Part shown: in pieces, positions 48,901 to 57,094 of the stretch
How positions within the stretch are numbered: position 1 is the stretch's first letter
Layout: the number at the start of each line of letters is the position of its first letter
NCBI GenBank assembly: GCA_036897095.1
Contig: JAYMSP010000334.1
Location: forward strand, 1-57,094
Direction of reading: 5' to 3'
DNA: 57,094 bases
Source: Plantago elongata
Taxonomy: Eukaryota; Streptophyta; Magnoliopsida; Lamiales; Plantaginaceae
Notes under the pieces: model-generated
Seen by the model: only the letters and a program-made list of their open reading frames with translations
Database searches by the model: none
What the model was told of the DNA's origin: nothing
Position numbers and translations under genes: made by a program

Positions 48901-50097
48901 GTTATCACGAAGTTCAGGACAAGGACTGTTCGAGTTTAAAACCGAGCTCATACTGATTTCTAAACTACAACATGTGAACCTTGTCAAGCTGGTGGGTTTC
49001 AGTATACGTGGAGTGGATAAAATGATAGTCTATGACTACATGACAAATAAAAGTCTGGATTTCTTTCTTTTTGGTAAGTCAGCTTCGGCATCTAACTAAT
49101 CGCCAGCATTGTCTACGATTAACCTGGGATCTACTTCCTCAAGCTAATATGTTTATATAGCAGAATCGCTAATTCCATATTAATCTAGATCTTGAACTTA
49201 GTATCTTGAGGTTATTGCTACAGACCAGTCTAGGAGAGCGGAATTAGATTGGGATCAGCGGTTAACATTATTGAAGGAATCGCCCAAGGACTGCTCTACC
49301 CTCACAAGTACTCTAGATTTATAGTTCACAGAGATTTGAAGTGCAGCAACATATTACTCGATGAGAACTTGAATCCAAAGATTTCATATTTTGGTCTTGC
49401 AAGAATCTTTAAACAGGACACGGATGAGGCAAACACAAACAGATGCGTTGGGACATAGTATGTAACAATTGACAGATAGAAAATCAATCACATTGATATA
49501 TTTGGTTGAGGCCTTTTCAAGATGTTGTATTCTGAGAATGATCAATTGAATGCTCTGCAGTGGTTACATGGCTCCTGAGTACGCGATGCATGGCATATTT
49601 TCTTTCAAATCAGATGTCTACAGCTTTGGTGTTCTGGTTCTTGATATTGGGAGTGGTCGGAAAAACAGCAGTTTTCATCATATTGAAGGTCCTCTAAATT
49701 TGGTGGAACATGTTGTTAGTCTAACTACTAAAAGTTGGTCTTGTTCTTGCCCTGTTAAGTATTCGACTTTAGACACGTGTGTTTAATTTGCAGGCATGGG
49801 ATCTCTCGTGCAAGAGCTCTGTGCAAGTACTCATGGATCCAATTTTAAGCAGTTCATGCAAAACCGAACAAACTACAGAGATGTATTAGCATCGCACTTT
49901 TATGTGTTGAAAATCGTGCAATTTATCGGCCTAACATAGGAGATGTTATGTTAACGTTAAAGAATGAAATGACGACTTTGCCGCTTCCTAAAAATCCATC
50001 ATTTATCAGTAAAAGCAGTGTTCAAGAAGAAGCGACTATAGGTGGAGACCTGCCATCCACGAATAATGTCTCAATGTCAGAAATGGCTGGAAGATGA
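45915..50097 (+). pseudogene. G-type lectin S-receptor-like kinase, decayed
   Basis: Parts occur in the correct order. Lectin domain: [47 protein letters not shown] (45930-46250). S-locus region: SSCYGYSTQQGCELWQQPTC (46600-46660). PAN domain: ISLSDCRELC...NDCECTGYHEK (47790-47870). Transmembrane segment: IIIPVFVGTMLLILSVALIF (48380-48440). Kinase: [46 protein letters not shown]-terminal NVSMSEMAGR then TGA at 50095-50097. The living protein would be a plasma-membrane receptor kinase. Damage: TAG for Trp after SLTS and again in the PAN domain, several other stops and shifts, a lost glycine loop (GxGxxG reads DGMCPILQG), and DFG changed to YFG. It is not functional. Confidence 0.88.
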
Positions 50098-50450
50098 TTT
50101 ACTGGCTATCAGGCATGGCCTTTCAAGTTTTCATCTTTCAATTCGATATCACATCTCATGTTTATAAAAGAAAGTGACAGGACTTTCTCAACATATAGTG
50201 GGGTCTAATATTAAGATCCATATTTATCTTTTCTTTCTATATATATACTGATATACCGCGTTAATTACGATGCCCGCAAATTTTATAAATAAATTATAGA
50301 ATGATTATTATACTACATGCCTAATTTTATTTGAGCTGGCATACCTAAATTATATACATCAATTTTATTTAAATTTTAAGATTGATACTTACATAATGTA
50401 GATCTTCAAAATAGTGCTTAAGAAATTTAATTAAAAAAATAAAAATTGAA
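50098..50450. other. 3' flank of the receptor-kinase pseudogene
   Basis: AT-rich. A TATA-rich run lies near 50240. Nothing else seen. Confidence 0.4.
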
Positions 50451-50451
50451 A

Positions 50452-53400
50452 TGTTGACAACACTTTTATTAACAATATTTAAAATACATAAAACAAAATT
50501 AGTAGTAAACAGTTGTAATATAACATATAAATGATAATTTAACATAGAAGATATAAGTCAAAAATATAAATATATTCATAGTTTTAATAAAGCAATGCAT
50601 ATAACATATTCTATCGATTTAAGAGAAATGTTAAGGTACATAGGAGATAGACTTTTGAAATGCTTGATGGATAAATAGATCCAATTGTTTGTACTTATGG
50701 CGACTGACTTCTAAAATATGAGGCAACATGCAGTCCTACCAGATAGTGAACAAAGTGAATTGGACGATTCTCATCACAATCAGGTTTGTGAAATTGAGTA
50801 ATCTAATCGAGTCGTAAACTCACCAAAAATTCTATAGTCGTGATAAGGTGCAAGTGAGCCAGAGTCTAATCCGAATACACACAACGATCCATGCAGAAAC
50901 AACAACTGGGATAAGCGAAGAGGTTTTGCGTGTGGTGTGAAGTTGTGTTCGTAGAAGAAATAAAATATCGTTTCTCATTAGTTGGTTACGTTGCTGGAGA
51001 ATAAAGAAGAAGTGATTAACAAATTGTAAAAATGAAATGACACTGTAACAAGTCGAATGACACTTTAAATGAGAGTTGTGTTTCTTTGTAAAACCTAGAA
51101 ATAATTTTGGAATGTCTACTTGAATTTAATTTGAATACAAGAAATTATTCTGACTTGAGTTGAGGTGTGGGATTTTAATAATTATTAAATTATTTTTCAA
51201 TAAAATGATATTGGATTATGACGAGTGTTATAGGATCGGGCTAGTGAGCAAATCGAATTGGGTTGGAAATAAAGGCCCAATTATAGAAAGCCTACCTATT
51301 CAATAAACCCTAATCTTACTTCTTCCTCCATGTCTCATCAATTTATCATACTAATCATTCCTTTTCTTCTCCCTTTGACACCACAGTCGCCTCTCATACA
51401 CTACACTTATGAACACCGAATTCACAACTTATGGAATGGATTCATTGGCGATTTGGACATGTTAGTGATCGATTAGAGTAGAGGAGGTGATAGGGATACT
51501 TGGATTTGGAGGAGTTTGGTTGGATTTCATGGAGTTTGGGGAGTTTTGGAATCCGTAGGGACTGTTTTGAGCTGTTTTAGAAAGTTTAATCCCCACCTTT
51601 TGAGAATTTGACATTGACAGGGGCTGAATTGCAATTTAATTCATTAAACAGCGTGTGTATGGTTGAAATAGATTGATTGGATAAAACTCAACGTAATAGT
51701 TGTGGTGCAGTGGCGGGGACTTGGGATTGCAACCAGGATATCCTAAGTTCCAGAATTTCCGTGTTTTATTTATTCCAGCCCCGGTGGCCCCCAAAAAATT
51801 ATCGAATTACCCGTAGATGTTATAGAACCATAATTATACCCTTGTAGCCTTTTCAAATCTATTTGCATAGCTCCATAAATTACCGTTTTACCTTTATAAT
51901 CATATTTTACCCTTTTTGACCTATTGAAATTGAAGATGGAGTTTATTAGTGGCGTTTTTGTGGTTGATTTTGACTTTTGGAGATTTGATGTTTAGAGGAT
52001 TTTGTGGATTATTTGACATGGACTCGGATTCGTATTGACATTGAGGTAAGGGGTTTCCTTGACACTTTTAATTTTATTTTATTGTTATTATATATATGTA
52101 TCGTTCTAATGTTTGATAAACAACTTATGGTTATTATATTAAGTTATGTGAATTATATAATATAATCTTTTGAAAATGATCAAGTATATGTACCCATAAA
52201 TGTTTTACGGTGATTGCGAACGTGAAATTGTTTCTTCAAAAGCATGGATTGAAAATATGTTTTTATACTCATCGATATGCCTATGAATTGTTTGGCCCCT
52301 TCGGGAGAATGTCGTGCTTTTGGAGATCTCTCATTGTATTGATATCCCTCTAGAAGGGCATTGTCATTGTTATTGTTATGTGAAAAGTCGACATGTGTGC
52401 CACTACGGTTCGTGTGGCCTTAGTGTATTGTCCGATTGAGCTAAAAGTATTGTTTTGATAAAGTGTTTCATGCAAACTGTATTCACCCACTTTTGGATAT
52501 TTAGTAAGTGATTCGGACAGAGATTCTTTGGAGTTGAGACGGTATACAAATGATGGATTTGTGGAGACTTTTAGTAGTAGTTGCGTACTCTGAAGTTTAT
52601 AGCATAGTATAGACGTTTTGTACTGTTGAGATTGTCATTGTATTGAGGATTTGTAATGGATGTAATTACTTTATGGATTTTAGATGCTCTGTTTATACCT
52701 CTCTGAGATATTCTATGTACTTTGAGGATTAAAGTTACGCTTCATTTTGGCGTGAGTCCATCTCACGATAGACGATCGGTCGTGCCAAAGTGATTTGGTT
52801 TTGGGGCGTGACATTCTTAGTATATATGCGATTGCTAGAGAATAGAGAAGAAGAGTTAGACAATTTACAGAAGTGAAATTTTTAATTGGAAAAAAAATAT
52901 ATAAATATTAACGATCTTTAAAATACATCAAATAATTTAGTAGCGGACAATTATAATTTAATCTAGAAGTGGCAATTTGACAAGTAGATCTAGATCAGAA
53001 ATATAAATATATTTATTGATTTAATAAGGCAATGCATTTTGCATATCCTTATCGATTTAAAATATACCTTTTGAAATGTCTGATGGAGAAATAGATCCAA
53101 TAATCTGTGCTTATGGCGACTGACTTCTAATATAGCGAGACTTAGCATTGAGGCAACCTGCACTCCAACCCAATAGTGAACAAATTGAATTGGACGATTC
53201 TTATAACAATCGGGGTTGTGAAATTGAATAATCTAATTGAGTCATAAACACATGAACTCAAAGTTCTATAGTCGTAATAAGGTGCATGTGAGCCAGAGTC
53301 TAATTCGAACACACACAACGATTCATGCAGAAACAACAACTGAAAGGGGTGTTGCATGTGGCATGAGTTTGTGAGCGGAGAAAGATTGAAATATCATTTA

Positions 53401-53470
53401 TTAGTAGCAGGTTGTTGGAGAATAGAAGAAGCGCTAAACAAATAGCAAAATGAAATGACACTTTAACATG
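50452..53470. repeat. tandem duplication, about 685-bp spacing, split by a solo LTR
   Basis: 50452-51060 and 52890-53470 share, in order, 'gcgactgacttctaa', 'gaattggacgattct', 'ttctatagtcgt', 'gagccagagtctaat', 'catgcagaaacaacaact' and 'tggagaata'. The copies have drifted by substitutions and small indels. A further piece of the unit's end ('ttgctagagaatag') follows the LTR at about 52832. Subtracting the LTR and its duplication puts equivalent points about 685 bp apart. It is non-coding. Confidence 0.75.
51082..52818. mobile_element. solo LTR, TSD TTCTT (Ty3/Gypsy-like ends)
   Basis: The sequence 51087-52813 (1727 bp) begins TGTAAAACC and ends GGGGCGTGACA. It is flanked by TTCTT at 51082-51086 and 52814-52818. 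The TGT...ACA ends with 5-bp duplication fit an LTR, and the GGGCGTGACA end is typical of Gypsy chromovirus LTRs. No primer site, internal genes or second LTR are present, so it is probably left by LTR-LTR recombination. It contains a patch near 51700-51760 of unclear origin. Confidence 0.75.
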
Positions 53471-53479
53471 AGAAACTGC

Positions 53480-54331
53480 AATTTCCAACAATCTCAGTAA
53501 AAACCAAAATCTCTTCCAATCAACAACATAAAAAAACCTCGTCGAATTCAAATCATTCAATCGAAACCTTGAAACTGCAATTTCCAACAAAATTAGAAAA
53601 GGTAAAATCAAATAAAATGCCAAAAGCATGACTGAGGCCATTATAAGTTAACGAAACAATGAAATCCATGCTTCTGGTATGAAGATGAAGCAAAATCGAA
53701 ACAAAATTACATAAAATACTGAACAAACGAGAAAAGAAAACATAGAGAAGAAAAAAGCGAGAGAGAAGAAAAAGTGATGGTAGAATGTCAGAACGTACGG
53801 AATTATAGTTGGCGTTAAGTAAATGGAAAGCAACAAGGGGTATTTCGGGAAAGCAGCCATCACGTAAAGTGGCTCTTTTATGTATTTTTTTTTTTTTTTG
53901 AAGAAAATGATACGAGGAATAAATCCAACGGGAGAAAATTGCAAACAAATAAAATCAACCTTTGCTTTCCAGTTATCTGTATATTTTTGAATCTTTCTCA
54001 TCTCATTATACCTTTCTTTTTCCATGACGACTTCTTCAAAACACGTATTGAGTGTTGGTTTGCATTATCTCATAAGGTCTATGTTTTGTATTCTTTTACT
54101 GTAAAGATTAAGTCGAATTATAATAGGCTTATAGAGTTATCATACTATATATACAAATTGTGTAAATTTGAGGTTATTTGAATATTGAATTTTCACTCAG
54201 ATATATTCAGATCTAGTTTTTCGAAAATTTGTAGAAAAGGTTTAGGAATACCTGGAAACATGAATTATACAATAGTTATACTAATCTCAATGCAATGTTG
54301 AAAAGTTTCACAAGATTAAATGACAATTTAC
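53480..54331. other. spacer, no gene supported
   Basis: The word 'gaaactgcaatttccaacaa' occurs twice, at about 53472 and 53570. A/T-rich with a T-run near 53887. The open frames here look like chance. Confidence 0.45.
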
Positions 54332-54610
54332 AGTGAATTTAGTAAGGGCTTCAATGCCTTTCAAGCTCTCGAGCATGTTTTGCGAAACCGATAACCACTT
54401 CAAATTCAGTCATGACTTCAGACCCTGAAAATCAATCAACACATTTCTCAACTGTAAATTTGAATATCAGGAAAAACCTCCAGTAGCACAACAATTTGCT
54501 ATTTGCTCCATTTACCTCTAGTGAAGTCAAGTTATTGAAACCAAGATCAAGTTCTTCCAGATTAATTTGAGTATTTATGAGACTATCAACCCACAAGAAA
54601 ACATGGGAGA
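54332..54610 (-). pseudogene. two exons of an SDS22-like LRR gene, relic
   Basis: The minus strand has exon A ending at 54516 (INLEELDLGFNNLTSLE, donor GTAAAT) and exon B at 54424-54332 (GLKS, stop, LNLKWLSVSQNMLESLKG, IEALTKFT, donor GTAAAT). The two join in phase 0 across a short intron with proper GT and AG. They resemble the N-terminal leucine-rich repeats of the Arabidopsis At5g22320-type protein (SDS22/dynein-light-chain-like LRR). A TGA replaces the expected Cys codon after LKS. No further exons are found on either side, so this is a fragment. Confidence 0.65.
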
Positions 54611-55724
54611 TGTTCATTCCAAAAAAAAAGAAAAAGATACTATTACGTGAGTTATATGGTCCATTCACACTCTCTATCCATATATGCATTTCGTATAGAG
54701 GTTAGTATCTCAGCAATAGTGTCTCTGCTCATGATGAACTTAAAATTTTATTTCCTCGAATTTGAATATAATCAGCATATTTTACATTTTTTTAATGATT
54801 TATGATATCATATGAATTGAAAAGAGGTATATACATGAGACACATTCAACAAATGAACCAAGTTCTTTTTCTATTTCTTTTAAATACCCCAAAGGGGATA
54901 AAATAAAAAAATTAACATCTCATTGTATATTACAATACCTCAGGGGTAATGAAATTATTTTAGTAAGTTGAATTGTCTCAATTCTCGGGGGATTGCACCA
55001 AAGATTCTGTATATTGTAATAATATTTACTCAAAATAATTTGAAATAAATAGGTGCACAATGCATCAATTGATATCACTCCTAATGAAATATTTCCTCCG
55101 ATCCATTAAAAATTTCCTAAGAAGTTACTTTATCTAATATTATAAAAAAATAATAGAATAATTGTTTGTGTGGGGTATTATATTGATAAAGTTGTAAGTA
55201 AATGATAAAGTAATAGAGAGATTCAATAAAATGATAATGAAGTAGGAAAGAGATATAATAAAAAAATTAGTTAGTGAGATAAAAACTTTTCATTTATGCG
55301 TTTACAAGTTTCTAATGTAACGCCAAAAAAGAAAAGCTAGTAAACTTTTAAAAGATCATATGGAGTATAAATTAGTCACATATCAAATATAAGTATCTGT
55401 TTAGTAAAACTAGCTGAAAAGTTAACTGGTAACTGAAAATTAGTTGATAATTGGTTAGTTAGTATTTTTTTAATAAATTATTTGATTAGCTTTTTAAACA
55501 AACTAGCTAATTAGCTGCACATTTATATAATGAAATTTTTATTAAAAAATATTAACTGAAAATTTAACTTAAAATCTACCAATAATTAAACAGCCTAGAT
55601 ATCAATGATTACAAAACGTATCCATTGAAAGATATGATGAATTTGTTTTGGTATTATTCCCTAGTGAGACCGAAAATTTGTAGTGTGCTTCTCTACATTA
55701 CAATTAAGTTTCCATGCTCAAGCA
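54611..55724. other. AT-rich spacer
   Basis: AT-rich sequence with imperfect 'aactagctgaaaagttaactgg'-like inverted words near 55405-55570, probably MITE debris. No gene. Confidence 0.4.
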
Positions 55725-55727
55725 TTA

Positions 55728-55995
55728 GTTATAAATACTGATCATTATAAATTTCGCTTTCCTTATCTAAATAGGATTTGATTTTCCTTAATTATATAGT
55801 CTGCTTTAGTTATAAATACATTAGTTATAGATACTGATGATTATAAATTTCGCTTTCCTTATCTAAATAGGATTTGATTTTCCTTAATTATATAGTCTGC
55901 TTTAGTTATAAATACTGATAATTATAAATTTCGATTTCCTTATCTAAATTGGATTTGATTTTCCTTAATTATATAGTCTGCTTTAGTTATAAATA
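55728..55995 (+). repeat. 81-bp tandem repeat, three copies plus partial, each led by TATAAATA
   Basis: TATAAATA occurs at 55730, 55811, 55907 and 55988, giving steps of 81, 96 and 81 bases. The 96 step contains a 15-base local duplication that adds a variant TATAGATA at 55826. Between boxes each unit carries 'attataaatttcg', 'tttccttatctaaat', 'ggatttgattttccttaatt' and 'atatagtctgctttagt' with very few differences, so the amplification is young. It lies directly upstream of the TBP-like gene. Confidence 0.92.
55988..55995 (+). promoter_or_regulatory. proximal TATA box of the TBP-like gene
   Basis: TATAAATA lies 72 bases before the ATG at 56060. It would give a start site near 56020 and a leader of about 40 bases. 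It is the last of four identical boxes in the tandem repeats. Confidence 0.6.
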
Positions 55996-56059
55996 CTGAT
56001 CGATCATTCCCTATTTCCCTTCGTTTGATCATATAATTAATAACTACCTAGCTATAAGA

Positions 56060-56635
56060 ATGTGGAACCAAGCTGCTTCTGCTAACAAGTCGGCTCCGGA
56101 GATCGTTAACATCGTCTCCACAGTGAACACGCAATGCAAGCTCGACCTGAAGAAAATTGGTTTGTACGCTCGTAACGCGGAGTACAACCCCAAGCGATTC
56201 TCCGCTGTCATCATGCGAATTCGAGAACCCAAAACCACCGCCCTGATTTTCGCTACTGGAAAGATGGTCATCAGTGGTGCTAAGACCGAAAACGATTCAA
56301 GATCGGCCGCACGCAAGTATGCAAGGATTCTACAGAAAATCGGCTATGACGTGGGTTTCAAGAACTTCAAGATTCAGAACATTGTTGGAACTGTCGACGT
56401 TCACTTCCCAATCAGGCTGGAGTTTCTTCAAGTTGCTCACGCCAACTTCTCCAGTTACGAACCGGAGCTGTTTCCTGGATTGATCTACAAGATGAAGAAA
56501 CCCTCGGTTTCGATACTCATCTTCGTGTCAGGGAAGTTGGTCATCACTGGAGCCAAGGATAAGGAAGATATTTTTACCGCGTTCGATAATATCTACCCTG
56601 TTATCACCCAGTTCCGGAAAGTTCTACATCAATGA
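56060..56635 (+). CDS. TBP: TATA-box-binding protein, intronless divergent copy
   Basis: Single ORF of 191 aa covering both TBP repeats. TBP nucleates pol II (and I, III) initiation complexes by bending TATA DNA. The four kinking phenylalanines are present (F47, F64, F138, F155), as are DNA-contact N17, N107 and T163; the fourth contact position is Ser72 instead of Thr. [30 protein letters not shown] and [13 protein letters not shown], which include TFIIA and TFIIB contact regions, are intact. Divergent stretches are the N-terminus ([16 protein letters not shown]), which lacks the usual plant leader, and [19 protein letters not shown]. Plant TBP genes normally have many introns, so an uninterrupted frame suggests a retrocopy kept under selection. 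A 3' poly-A remnant is not obvious. Confidence 0.93.
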   Translation: MWNQAASANKSAPEIVNIVSTVNTQCKLDLKKIGLYARNAEYNPKRFSAVIMRIREPKTTALIFATGKMVISGAKTENDSRSAARKYARILQKIGYDVGFKNFKIQNIVGTVDVHFPIRLEFLQVAHANFSSYEPELFPGLIYKMKKPSVSILIFVSGKLVITGAKDKEDIFTAFDNIYPVITQFRKVLHQ

Positions 56636-56993
56636 TTAGATGCTAAATATGTTCTTATTGAAAGTATGTATATTCTAGAGACAACCATTTATAAGGATGA
56701 TATGTACTATGATCACATTCAGTTTATTATTGTTTAATAATATTGTTATTGGCATTGCATTTGTTGAATTGATTATTTGGTTATTTGAATAATTCGATAA
56801 GATGTTCCCTTGGACTGTGCGATTATCACCAAGTGTGTGAGAACTTGGATGACATAACGTAAGTCCTATAATAGCCCCAGTCGAGTGTCATTAAGATTTG
56901 GGATATTAATGACACGTTAGAGATTGGCATGTGATCTGCATCATAGTCTTGGATATTGTAGTAGCTCTCACGACTACGAATGACTTGGTCATT
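56636..56993. other. 3' flank of the TBP-like gene
   Basis: AT-rich 3' UTR and spacer. Nothing else recognised. Confidence 0.45.
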
Positions 56994-56995
56994 CA

Positions 56996-57094
56996 TTGTA
57001 GTGTCCCGGATCTGGCCCGGACGTCAGGGATCGTGACGAATATCTCAAATACACATTTATTAAAATATTGCAATACGTTATCCATTACATACCT
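56996..57094. mobile_element. possible LTR start, cut by window edge
   Basis: 'tgtagtgtcccggatctggc' followed by 'cgtgacg' resembles the TGTAGTGxCCCG...CGTGACG start of Gypsy-type LTRs. The other end is outside the window, so this is tentative. Confidence 0.3.

Noticed and set aside
53142..54025. Several hydrophobic minus-strand ORFs of 70-130 residues
   Set aside because: They have low complexity and no domain, overlap each other and lie partly in a duplicated non-coding unit.
1..57094. CRISPR arrays, operons, phage or plasmid genes, organelle insertions
   Set aside because: None seen. Direct repeats are transposon or satellite in nature, and no long plastid or mitochondrial gene stretch was recognised.

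Overview
This is nuclear DNA of a flowering plant, almost certainly a eudicot. It is AT-rich, its genes have many short GT-AG introns, its products include chloroplast and peroxisome proteins, and the intergenic DNA is full of retrotransposon, SINE and MITE debris. No CRISPR array, operon or other prokaryotic structure is present. I cannot name the species. ORFs were joined into gene models by hand from splice sites and reading phase.

Left block (4.2-26.2 kb), gene-dense: a SCAMP membrane-trafficking protein (+), chloroplast phosphoribulokinase PRK (+), a short single-exon BASIC PENTACYSTEINE-like factor (-), the plastid glycolate/glycerate translocator PLGG1 (-), and an OSCA/CSC1-like mechanosensitive channel (+). 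From memory this order matches Arabidopsis At1g32050 (SCAMP), At1g32060 (PRK), At1g32080 (PLGG1) and At1g32090 (CSC1-like), so it looks like conserved microsynteny. The BPC-like gene lies where Arabidopsis has At1g32070 (NSI). PRK (Calvin cycle) and PLGG1 (photorespiration) are metabolically linked, but they have separate promoters.

Middle (26-42 kb): repeat-rich spacer, then a peroxisomal 4-coumarate-CoA-ligase-like enzyme ending in SKL (+). Next comes a complete non-autonomous LTR retrotransposon on the minus strand, 35326-41653, bounded by the target duplication AGTAC. Its interior carries a 17-bp GGTGT...ACACC motif more than ten times. An intron-containing tRNA-Tyr(GTA) gene (-) follows.

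Right block (42-57 kb) is mostly a graveyard: a U-box/ARM fragment, a LINE RNase H fragment, a long decayed G-type lectin receptor kinase, a solo LTR (TSD TTCTT) inside a tandem duplication, and two exons of an SDS22-like LRR gene. It ends with an intact intronless gene for TATA-binding protein. Directly upstream of that gene, 81-bp tandem repeats each carry a TATAAATA box. This TBP retrogene-like locus, with its array of potential binding sites for its own product, is the most notable item in the window.
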